Shown: piece by piece, positions 16,345-23,336 of the stretch | Layout of the letters: each line of letters opens with the position of its first letter | Position numbering within the stretch: position 1 is the stretch's first letter | Origin: a virus | Direction: 5' to 3' (one strand) | IMG/VR virus record: IMGVR_UViG_3300025874_000045 | Coordinates: 1-32,308 of that record | Length of the DNA stretch: 32,308 nt | The notes under the pieces: generated by a model | Seen by the model: the letters and a program-made list of their open reading frames with translations, nothing else | What the model was told of the DNA's origin: nothing | The model's database searches: none | Position numbers and translations under genes: made by a program

Positions 16345-16381
16345 GTGGGAGGAGTGTCACGGTCAACAACACTCCCCCCAC
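16345..16381 (-). terminator. Long hairpin between tail tube and G genes
   Basis: GTGGGAGGAGTGT (16345-16357) pairs with ACACTCCCCCCAC (16369-16381) at 12 of 13 positions around an 11-base loop. On the minus strand it follows the tail-tube stop by about ten bases and is followed by ATCCTTATTT, too weak a U-tract for full termination. It may attenuate transcription or protect the abundant tube mRNA. Confidence 0.5.
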
Positions 16382-16391
16382 TCTACACTAC

Positions 16392-17384
16392 TTACGCGGC
16401 GTAGAAACCAAAATCAATCGTGTCATCTTGAACTTCAATCTGACCCTGAAGACCAACATTACCATCCTCTAGAGCGACCTCAGAGAGACCCATCAATTTG
16501 CCAGTTGCGTTCAACTTGAAGATATGCCCAACACGATTATCCATGCTCAATACAAGATCATAGAAGTTCTGTTGGATGTGATCCTCTGCCCACTCAAAAG
16601 GATTAGCTACACCATCAAAATCAAGTTGCTTGAAGGTAATATCGATTAAGATCTTCTCTTCTTGCAGACTAATATCGGCGCAGTTAGGCTTATCGATCGG
16701 AACAACCGACCAACCAAGATTAGGTATGTTGAAAGAGTGTACGCAGAGCGTCTCACTATTAAAGGTCAGAGTATTAAATGATCCGTTAGTGAACGTTACT
16801 GGGCTAGCTGTGATAGCTGGAACAGTGGTTCCTAAAGGAGTAGAGGCAACCTCTACAGGTCGCTCATAAACACCCGTCATGTCCGTAACAACGAACTTAG
16901 GGCGATCATCACTCAGACTAATACCCAGTTGTCCGCGAGCATTGTATGTGTCGTAGCGGTAAACCTTGTAATCTCCCACACCGTTAGTAGCTACTCGTCG
17001 AACCATGCCGAGGCTAGCCATATCGATGTTAGATCGATCCGAAGGTGTGAACACCGCTTCGCCCGTAGCGAGAGCCATATCGTAGCCACAAGCTCGGATA
17101 ACGTCAGCTGCAGGTGGATCATTAATCTCACCCGCGCCAGCATCGCCGCCACCAATAAGATCCATTTCAAAACTGAACTTATTGTATTGGGTAGTGTGCT
17201 TGGTTAGTGCGTTACGACCAGAGCCGCCGTCATAATCGATAGTAACTGTCTCACCATCATAGATGGTCGCTTCGAGATTAGAGGTACGGATAATGTCCGT
17301 CGCATCAAAGGTCTCTTTGACGTCAACAGCTGCTTGGTTTTCGAAGTACAGTGCCTTCGACTTATCATTTATATTGGTTGTCAT
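16392..17384 (-). CDS. Major tail tube protein (gpV-like)
   Basis: A 330-residue protein that should polymerise into the tail tube. It lies between the tail terminator region and the G chaperone, as gpV does in lambda. It is larger than lambda gpV (246 aa). Visible features are a beta-rich N-terminal half (LEATIYDGETVTIDYDGG, NKFSFEMDLIGG), a central VVPIDKPNCADISL and a C-terminal domain (LKLNATGKL-type strand, VGLQGQIEVQDDTIDFGF). A good Shine-Dalgarno (AGAGGTAAGTA) precedes the ATG, which overlaps the stop of the previous gene as TAATG. The strong RBS and the hairpin after the gene fit a highly expressed structural protein. Confidence 0.8.
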   Translation of the reverse strand: MTTNINDKSKALYFENQAAVDVKETFDATDIIRTSNLEATIYDGETVTIDYDGGSGRNALTKHTTQYNKFSFEMDLIGGGDAGAGEINDPPAADVIRACGYDMALATGEAVFTPSDRSNIDMASLGMVRRVATNGVGDYKVYRYDTYNARGQLGISLSDDRPKFVVTDMTGVYERPVEVASTPLGTTVPAITASPVTFTNGSFNTLTFNSETLCVHSFNIPNLGWSVVPIDKPNCADISLQEEKILIDITFKQLDFDGVANPFEWAEDHIQQNFYDLVLSMDNRVGHIFKLNATGKLMGLSEVALEDGNVGLQGQIEVQDDTIDFGFYAA

Positions 17385-17584
17385 TACTTACCTCTTTTAG
17401 TAGTGGCTGACTTGGTTTTTTGAGAGGCGTCTTCAGACAACTCTGATTTATTCTCGGAGACCTTTGCTTCCACAACTGGTTCCTCGATCTTGGTGGCTGC
17501 AACGATATCAAAACCGCACTCTTCGCAACCTAGGGTGCTCTCTTTAACAAGTACCCCCTTTTTGTTTCTATAAATTTTTGGCAT
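17384..17584 (-). CDS. Small hypothetical protein with a single CxxC
   Basis: A 66-residue protein. The first 30 residues are basic and contain CEECG (Cys20, Cys23), which could be half of a zinc site. The remainder is a low-complexity charged tail rich in Glu, Ser and Lys. It is joined by TAATG overlaps to the tail-terminator gene upstream and the tube gene downstream. I do not recognise a family. The position between terminator and tube genes is not occupied by a named gene in lambda. Confidence 0.7.
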   Translation of the reverse strand: MPKIYRNKKGVLVKESTLGCEECGFDIVAATKIEEPVVEAKVSENKSELSEDASQKTKSATTKRGK

Positions 17585-18000
17585 TAACAGCCTCCTAGTG
17601 AATAAGTTTTATAGACCTCAACCCAGTGATAGGTTGATCCCCTTACTGTGACGATATCCCCCGATACGTAAACCATCGCGTGGTTAGGGATATCCGTCTG
17701 CTCTGGGTTGGGACGAATCCCACTAGCCCGAACAACCTTGTTTAGGTGTTTTCGTGCGTGGAACAAATCCCCCACCTTGCAGAAAATTATAAACGCTACA
17801 TTGTCCTCGCTCGCTTGCTCCTCAGTACCGTCATACACCGTCATACCTCTCGGTACGGAAGAAACGGGCTGCATATAACAGGCTGGCAGGTCTCTCATGA
17901 CCGACTCCGCGGGCTCCTGAAAAGTAGCTAGATCGAAGACCTTGAAGTACTCCTCCATGTCCGCCCGAATCTCTTCTGCAAAGCTATAGTTATCTAACAC
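17584..18000 (-). CDS. Tail terminator (gpU-like)
   Basis: A 138-residue protein in the place of lambda gpU (131 aa), between gpZ-like and tube genes. Its layout fits the tail-terminator fold: an N-terminal helix (YSFAEEIRADMEEYFKVF), a DLPACYMQPV strand, a central NVAFIIFCKVGDLFHARKHL strand-helix and a C-terminal YHWVEVYKTYSL strand. Known role: a hexameric ring that stops tail polymerisation and joins the tail to the head. The start is GTG 18000, overlapping the TAG of the upstream gene as TAGTG. Confidence 0.7.
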   Translation of the reverse strand: MLDNYSFAEEIRADMEEYFKVFDLATFQEPAESVMRDLPACYMQPVSSVPRGMTVYDGTEEQASEDNVAFIIFCKVGDLFHARKHLNKVVRASGIRPNPEQTDIPNHAMVYVSGDIVTVRGSTYHWVEVYKTYSLGGC

Positions 18001-18560
18001 TAGGTTAACCCCAACCGTCTTCTAAAATGATAATCAAAACGACTATCGTAGTGTGCCTGTATATCCTTCTGAAGGACCCCTCCTCCCGATAAAGAACGAA
18101 CCATTTCTGGTACCGCTATCGTTCTGAGAACCTTGATCTTAACCTTCCTTCCAGCGTACTTCGGAGAGGCTGCTTCGGCTGCGCTCAAGCGCTTCCAAAT
18201 TAGCTCATCCGTTCCTCTTCCGAGTAGTCTAAAACCACCCTTAACAACCTTCGTGCCACCCGTCTTCTTAATCTTAACCCGAGGGCTTGACTTGGCGGCG
18301 GTCCCGAACCTACCTAGGTTCGGTCGGTTATCTTTATAAACAAGATCTACTTGTTCTTTTGTCCCGTAGCTTCTAGCCAAGAAGGATTTCTCCCTAACCT
18401 TAGCTGCCGAAACATTATATACTTTACGGACCTCTTTACTTACAGCTGTCCTAGTCTTATTGCCAGTGTCTCTCAAGGCGCGTCGACTAACGTCGCTCAC
18501 ATTCTTAGCGCCATACAACTGCACCAATTTCTTTGTGTCGTCTGCCCTGAACTGAAACAT
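18000..18560 (-). CDS. Minor tail protein Z family
   Basis: A 186-residue basic protein. I chose ATG 18560 because it overlaps the TAA of the upstream gene (TAATG), the junction type used throughout this operon. An in-frame start at 18647 would add 29 residues that overlap that gene's end. The sequence has the gpZ pattern: VSDVSRRALRDTGNKTRTAVSKEVRKVYNV then AKVREK, an RVKIKKTGGTK segment, and a C-terminal KIKVLRTIAVPEMVRSL. gpZ is needed for joining the finished tail to the head, and its order between head connector and tail terminator matches lambda. Confidence 0.8.
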   Translation of the reverse strand: MFQFRADDTKKLVQLYGAKNVSDVSRRALRDTGNKTRTAVSKEVRKVYNVSAAKVREKSFLARSYGTKEQVDLVYKDNRPNLGRFGTAAKSSPRVKIKKTGGTKVVKGGFRLLGRGTDELIWKRLSAAEAASPKYAGRKVKIKVLRTIAVPEMVRSLSGGGVLQKDIQAHYDSRFDYHFRRRLGLT

Positions 18561-18868
18561 TACGTTGGCTCTACCTCGATGGTTCGAATATACCCATCGT
18601 CCATCACCTCTCTTCCCAGTGTGTAATCCTTGCCTGTTTCTAAACAAGTGATTCTGGATCTAGAGGTATCATGTTGGGGAAGCTCCTCTGTCAGTACCTG
18701 TACCATATCAGATTGATAAATCATTTCTTGGTACTCTCCATCAAGAGTAATCGACACCTGCGTAGTTATACGAACAGGTGTCTCCTCCCCATCACGATCA
18801 ATGTACACGCCCTGAGTGCTATGTTGCCTAAAGACACTTCTAGCTACCCTTCTCTCACGGCGTGCCAT
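18560..18868 (-). CDS. Head-tail connector, stopper-like (gpFII position)
   Basis: A 102-residue protein directly downstream of the major capsid gene. It is rich in beta strands (GEETPVRITTQVSITLDG, SDMVQVLTEELP, RSRITCLETGKDYTLGREV) and close to lambda gpFII (117 aa) in size and position. gpFII caps the filled head and docks the tail. No separate FI-like gene is present between capsid and this gene. Identity rests on position and size more than on sequence. Confidence 0.65.
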   Translation of the reverse strand: MARRERRVARSVFRQHSTQGVYIDRDGEETPVRITTQVSITLDGEYQEMIYQSDMVQVLTEELPQHDTSRSRITCLETGKDYTLGREVMDDGYIRTIEVEPT

Positions 18869-18874
18869 TATTTA

Positions 18875-19894
18875 CTACCAAGCCGCAACTACAGCAGCGT
18901 TCTGACCACCACGGACAACCGCGTTAGGACGAGTATTTAGAACCAACGGGTTGCTCTGCGTCTCGATAGTGATACCCTTGTCGAAAGGCATCGGCTCAGA
19001 CTTAGAGTAAAAATCAATACCCATAGTGTTCGCAGCTTCCATGTAGTCCGCTGGCGCATAGCGCTCAATGAACATACCCTGAACGCCCTCTGGGAAACCC
19101 CAAGCTTCGTCCGCCTCGATAGTAACGCCTTCACCACCACGATACTCTTCGAACGTAATGCCCGCATAAGTAAAGCCGTTACGAAGATCATCGCGCTGCA
19201 TAGAGGACTCGTTAAAACGATTCCAAGAAGCTACGACCAATGGGTGAGAGGTGAACGCATCGAAGAAATCAGCGCCACAAAGAACCCGAAGACCTCTGTA
19301 ACCGACCTTACCTAGCTTAGACTCAACCAAGCGCTTGAAAGCCATACATTGGTTACGAATGTCTGTGGCGTCCGTATCAAGATCCCAGTCAAACTGAGTC
19401 TCGGTAGTACCCATAGCATTATGGATATCCAAGATAACAGAAGAGCCGTCCGCGTCGAGCAACGTACCCTTAATGGCGCCTAAACGAAGGTTCTCCATTG
19501 TTAGGTTGATGTTACTTACGTGATCCATCAACAGCTCATCGATCTTAGCCTGAAGAGCTGCGTTTGATGGACCGCCTTCCTCACCGAACAAACGGATATC
19601 TTGAAGCTGTGCTGCAAGAATATTCGAACGCTGTGGTAAGTGGATCGTGCTGAAAGGACGAGACTCGTACTTAGTGCCTACAACAGTAGTAGGCGTTGAA
19701 CCGCGAGCTTGCGAGGGTACTAAACGAACCGCATCCTGCGCAATGTCGATAGAGACAGTAGTGGTATCAATACCACGGGCCTCAAATAAATTGAGCTCCG
19801 ACAATCGAGTCGGAACATACGTTTGCTTCTTGATAGCAAGCGTAAGTGAACGCATGCTAAAAGCATCATTATTAAAAATGTCTGGTTGTGCCAT
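18875..19894 (-). CDS. Major capsid protein (gpE family, HK97 fold)
   Basis: A 339-residue protein, almost the same length as lambda gpE (341 aa) and carrying family-typical sequences: FSMRSLTLAI near the start, YVPTRLSELNLFEARG, SRPFSTIHLPQRS, IDELLMDHVSNINLTMENLRLGAIKG, then CGADFFDAFTSHPLV and RGGEGVTIEADEAWGFP, and a C-terminal NPLVLNTRPNAVVRG. It assembles the T=7 icosahedral shell over a scaffold. It follows the gpD-like gene by 15 bases. Confidence 0.95.
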   Translation of the reverse strand: MAQPDIFNNDAFSMRSLTLAIKKQTYVPTRLSELNLFEARGIDTTTVSIDIAQDAVRLVPSQARGSTPTTVVGTKYESRPFSTIHLPQRSNILAAQLQDIRLFGEEGGPSNAALQAKIDELLMDHVSNINLTMENLRLGAIKGTLLDADGSSVILDIHNAMGTTETQFDWDLDTDATDIRNQCMAFKRLVESKLGKVGYRGLRVLCGADFFDAFTSHPLVVASWNRFNESSMQRDDLRNGFTYAGITFEEYRGGEGVTIEADEAWGFPEGVQGMFIERYAPADYMEAANTMGIDFYSKSEPMPFDKGITIETQSNPLVLNTRPNAVVRGGQNAAVVAAW

Positions 19895-19909
19895 TAGATT
19901 TTCTCCTTG

Positions 19910-20272
19910 TTAAACTACTTTGATGCCCTGCGCTTCAAGGCGCACGGTAGCAGCTGTTATCTTGCCCGCATCAAATCCTGATGGGAATGTTAGTCTGCCG
20001 AGGGCTACCTCAGCATCCTTATCGATCACAGCAACTTGGACCAAAGTCTCGCCCTGTGGGATAGTTGTGTAGAGCACGCCAACTGGGTCCGTATCTAAAT
20101 CCACAACAGCCTTCCACTCGCCCGCTGTTAATTGTACGACAGTGCCGCTAACTACTTTCGCAGCTGGTGCGTCGAATGCCGCCTCTGGAGCGCCTTCCGT
20201 AAAGGAACGCTTTCCGTTCGCAAGTGATACAACAAACTCACCCTCATGATTACTTTCTGTTAGAACAGTCAT
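19910..20272 (-). CDS. Head decoration protein (gpD family)
   Basis: A 120-residue protein similar in length and pattern to lambda gpD (110 aa). It opens with a flexible Ser/Glu-rich segment (TVLTESNHEGEFVVSLANG), then SGTVVQLTAGEWKAV, DPVGVLYTTIPQGET, VAVIDKDAEVALGRLTFPSG. gpD trimers sit at the capsid three-fold axes and stabilise the expanded head. Located just before the major capsid gene, as in lambda. Confidence 0.93.
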   Translation of the reverse strand: MTVLTESNHEGEFVVSLANGKRSFTEGAPEAAFDAPAAKVVSGTVVQLTAGEWKAVVDLDTDPVGVLYTTIPQGETLVQVAVIDKDAEVALGRLTFPSGFDAGKITAATVRLEAQGIKVV

Positions 20273-20289
20273 TTATTTTCTCCGTCCGA

Positions 20290-20748
20290 TTACTTGTTAG
20301 TTTTGTTTTGGAAGCTGTACAAAAGAGCTGTCTCTTGTGCGGCAGTCATTCCAGTGTCAGCATTCTTTTTGTCCGCTTCCGCTTCCTCTGAAATAGCTGT
20401 ACTGATATCAGCTTCCTCTTTCAAGGAATTGATGATAGCGCCCGCTAGTTCCGCTGGATCAGCAAAATGCGCAGAGATAGCGGCTACTTGTGCAGCATCC
20501 ATCCCAGCGGCAGTAAGCTTATCGCTCAACTTACCTAACGTGTCTAAGGAAGCCTTTACGGTATCCTCACTAGCGCCCTGCTTAATGAAGTAGCCCGCGA
20601 GGTGACTCGCTGATTTTTCTTCACATAGGTTCACGATAGCCATTGCATCGAACGCCTTGCTTGTTTGTATGGGAGCGTCTTCAGCTGCGTTCGCGCCAGT
20701 AATAGCGGTATTAGCGGCTTGGTCGCCCTGATTAGTTTTCTTAGTCAT
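20290..20748 (-). CDS. Candidate internal scaffold start (Nu3-like) within the protease gene
   Basis: An in-frame ATG at 20748 (MTKKTNQGD...) lies exactly where the protease domain ends and would give a 152-residue scaffold. Lambda Nu3 is made this way from inside gene C. GAGG is present upstream but at 11 bases, slightly far, so the internal start is plausible rather than certain. Confidence 0.45.
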   Translation of the reverse strand: MTKKTNQGDQAANTAITGANAAEDAPIQTSKAFDAMAIVNLCEEKSASHLAGYFIKQGASEDTVKASLDTLGKLSDKLTAAGMDAAQVAAISAHFADPAELAGAIINSLKEEADISTAISEEAEADKKNADTGMTAAQETALLYSFQNKTNK

Positions 20749-21597
20749 AGTTGTAATAACCTCGTTAAATGACATAATTTCGTCAGCCAAGCCAAGCTCA
20801 ACTGCTCTCGCTCCAGTGTACACCTGCGCCTCTGTGTCCATCACAGTCTGCGTAGGTAGTCCACGGTTTGTTGCAACCAGCTCAACGAACATTGATCTCG
20901 TTTCGTCAATCCTAGTCTGTATCGAGGCTCTCACCTCGTCGGACAATGCTTCGAACGGATTAGCATCAACCTTGTGCTTTCCTGCATGAAGGAGAGTTAC
21001 CTTAACTCCCTCATTAGCCAATTTCTCGGACATATCTTGGTGAGCTACTACCACACCAATAGAACCTACTACCCCCGTTCGGGGCATATAGATCGTCTCC
21101 GCGGAGCACGCTATAGCGTACGCTGCTGAGCAAGCTGTCTCTCCCACATAAGCGGCGATAGGCTTCTCGTCTCTAGAGACCGCGATAAGATCGCAGAGCT
21201 CAAATAAACCAGCAACCTCTCCTCCGCTTGAATCGATATCTAATACAATCGACTCTACTCTTGGATCGTTCAGTGCGCTCGAGAATAATCCGAGTATCCC
21301 ATTGTATCCTTGCATACCCGAGATACTGGGTATCTGACTGCCCTTATTAACCAGAGTCCCGCTGATAGGGATAACACCCACACCTTCGTGTACCGTGTAA
21401 CTCTCCGCTCTTGATCTTTTCGGAGCACCGTGCATTGCTTCCATAGGAGTCAATTCGGTTCCATCAGATAGAGCGATTGTTTCTAGATTATAATCTGGTT
21501 GTTTCGCCGCAAAAGCTGCGACGAACGTTGCTAGGTATCCCTGCTCAACCAACAAAGGGGTGTTAAAGATCCGCCCCGCTAAATTAAGGTTCTTCAT
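20290..21597 (-). CDS. Capsid maturation protease (S49/SppA family) with C-terminal scaffold region
   Basis: A 435-residue protein combining protease and scaffold as lambda gpC/Nu3. Residues 70-270 are an S49 peptidase: GVGVIPISGTLV, IVLDIDSSGGEVAGL, ACSAAYAIA with the probable nucleophile Ser157, GVVGSIGVVVAHQD, then HAGKHKVDANPF with the general-base Lys (207 or 209). Residues from about 285 to the end are Ala/Glu-rich, helical and charged, as expected for an internal scaffold removed during maturation. The gene abuts the portal gene (TAAATG). Confidence 0.92.
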   Translation of the reverse strand: MKNLNLAGRIFNTPLLVEQGYLATFVAAFAAKQPDYNLETIALSDGTELTPMEAMHGAPKRSRAESYTVHEGVGVIPISGTLVNKGSQIPSISGMQGYNGILGLFSSALNDPRVESIVLDIDSSGGEVAGLFELCDLIAVSRDEKPIAAYVGETACSAAYAIACSAETIYMPRTGVVGSIGVVVAHQDMSEKLANEGVKVTLLHAGKHKVDANPFEALSDEVRASIQTRIDETRSMFVELVATNRGLPTQTVMDTEAQVYTGARAVELGLADEIMSFNEVITTMTKKTNQGDQAANTAITGANAAEDAPIQTSKAFDAMAIVNLCEEKSASHLAGYFIKQGASEDTVKASLDTLGKLSDKLTAAGMDAAQVAAISAHFADPAELAGAIINSLKEEADISTAISEEAEADKKNADTGMTAAQETALLYSFQNKTNK

Positions 21598-23112
21598 TTA
21601 TTTCTCCTCGTCCTCTTCGGCGGGTTCTTTCTCCTCTACAAGGAGATCGTTCTCGCTCATCAATTGTTTTTTACGAGTGGCGTGAGCTATGTTAGCCTCG
21701 AGTACTTTCGAAGAATCGCAATTAAGCTTTCGAGCTTCTTTCTCGTGAGTACTTAGGTCCGCCCCTATTCTTGCTACAGCTGCCTGAGCATCCTGTAAAG
21801 GATGTACATAAGCCCAACCCTGCGGGCGCCAGTCTGTGGCTAGATATTCTTTTTTCTTGTTCGCGTAATCTGGAAGACTGATAGCTCCACTAAACACCGC
21901 CTCATCCAACCACCATTCAGCGATCTTCTCAAGAACCTGTTGTATTAAATAAATCTCTTGGACTGCCTCAATCTCTCTCTGGAAGTCATTAAGTATCGCT
22001 CTTAAAATACGATCATTAACGCTCTTCCAATCACCCGTAACGAGCTCATAAGGGACACCGAAAGATGCAGAGATAGCCATAAGCTGCTGTCTCATATAGT
22101 CCGCGTAGAACTCTCCTCCCGACTCACCATCAAATAGGTTCAGGTTCTCACCATCACCTAACTGGGTTATTGATCCCGCCTGAAAAGACACCGATGGTAA
22201 GGGCTCATCCCCCATATCAAATGGTATTCCTGTTAAAGGATCTATCTGTACTCCAGTCGCTGGGTCGTATCTCGCTTCGCGCTCAATGGTACCCGTGAAG
22301 GATGCTTTGTTTTTCTTGCGCTCCAACTCATAATCATCATACGCTTCGAGGTTAGAGTTCTTGAATATACCCGAAGAAAACACGGGTAACGCTCTAAGCT
22401 GACCTGCTCGCAAGGGTATGTAGTGATGGATAACATCCTTCGCTAATATCCTTACTCTCTGGGTACCCTCACTAGTGAAGGTACCAAATGTTCTGTCCGA
22501 GGGATGCTTCTTAAAGAAGTGGTAAGCTATCCTCTCGCCGCTAGTATTCATTTCTATACTAGATATAATCTGGTTGCCGTTATTAAGAGTTCTGTTGAAC
22601 GTTGGGTCCAACATGTCTGACTCAAGTAACTGGCACTGCATAGGAACAGCCATTCCTTTATAAGCGGGTCTTCTGCGACGTCTTATAAAGATCTCCCCTA
22701 CCTCATTTCTGCCCCGACTTATTAGTCTCTGTGCAGCGTACAAGTGCCCCACATGTTCCGCGAACATAGTAGGTATGCTTTCCTTCCACAAGCTGTTAAG
22801 CTCGTCCCGAAGGTTCTCGTCCTCATTCTCAAACGTACAAGTTATACCTGTGCCGATCTCGTGCTTAACTAGGGACCGTAATCCGTTGCTAATATAAGGA
22901 CCATTTCGAACCGCGTCTCTAGCTCTATCCTGAGATAGTCGAAGCTCAGGGCTAACCGCCGAGTTCGGGCCCGCTGGCTTGCCTGCCATTACTGCAGAGC
23001 GTGTTCCTCTACTAGCTGATACGTTATGCGTGCTACGAGAGTTCTGCTTGGGGGTCTCCTCAACAGCTGCTTCTGCAGAGCGTCCGAGAATATAATCCGC
23101 TATAACACCCAT
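21598..23112 (-). CDS. Portal protein (gpB, lambda family)
   Basis: A 504-residue portal protein, close to lambda gpB (533 aa). Typical segments: SPELRLSQDRARDAVRNGPYISNGLRSLVKHEIGTG early, RGRNEVGEIFIRRRRRP, QLLESDMLD, AKDVIHHYIPLRAGQLRALPVFSSG, MRQQLMAISASFGVPYELVTGDWKSVNDRILRA, and WRPQGWAYVHPLQDAQAA. It ends in an acidic tail (VEEKEPAEEDEE). It forms the dodecameric ring through which DNA enters and leaves. Three bases separate it from the gpW stop. Confidence 0.95.
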   Translation of the reverse strand: MGVIADYILGRSAEAAVEETPKQNSRSTHNVSASRGTRSAVMAGKPAGPNSAVSPELRLSQDRARDAVRNGPYISNGLRSLVKHEIGTGITCTFENEDENLRDELNSLWKESIPTMFAEHVGHLYAAQRLISRGRNEVGEIFIRRRRRPAYKGMAVPMQCQLLESDMLDPTFNRTLNNGNQIISSIEMNTSGERIAYHFFKKHPSDRTFGTFTSEGTQRVRILAKDVIHHYIPLRAGQLRALPVFSSGIFKNSNLEAYDDYELERKKNKASFTGTIEREARYDPATGVQIDPLTGIPFDMGDEPLPSVSFQAGSITQLGDGENLNLFDGESGGEFYADYMRQQLMAISASFGVPYELVTGDWKSVNDRILRAILNDFQREIEAVQEIYLIQQVLEKIAEWWLDEAVFSGAISLPDYANKKKEYLATDWRPQGWAYVHPLQDAQAAVARIGADLSTHEKEARKLNCDSSKVLEANIAHATRKKQLMSENDLLVEEKEPAEEDEEK

Positions 23113-23114
23113 CC

Positions 23115-23336
23115 TTATAACCCCGAGCTGATGTTAAGTCTAAAGGACTGCACGCGACTCTTAGATGGAGAATCCTTACTCTGTAGAGAAGCAATAATTC
23201 TCTGCTCAATACGAAGCATTTCATCCAGATCTCTATACTCTACATACCGATCCTGATGCTTTGACTTAAGTTCACCAGCAGCTATTGCCTCTTGGAGATA
23301 CCTTAAATCCGACTCAGTATAATTATCTACCTGCAT
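23115..23336 (-). CDS. Head-tail joining protein gpW
   Basis: A 73-residue protein between terminase and portal, where lambda W (68 aa) lies. The pattern matches gpW: YTESDLRYLQEAIAAGEL, then a DRYVEYRDLDEMLRIEQRIIASL beta-turn-helix part and a basic tail. Known role: binds under the portal after packaging to form the platform for the stopper. Its start lies 14 bases inside the large terminase gene. Confidence 0.85.
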   Translation of the reverse strand: MQVDNYTESDLRYLQEAIAAGELKSKHQDRYVEYRDLDEMLRIEQRIIASLQSKDSPSKSRVQSFRLNISSGL

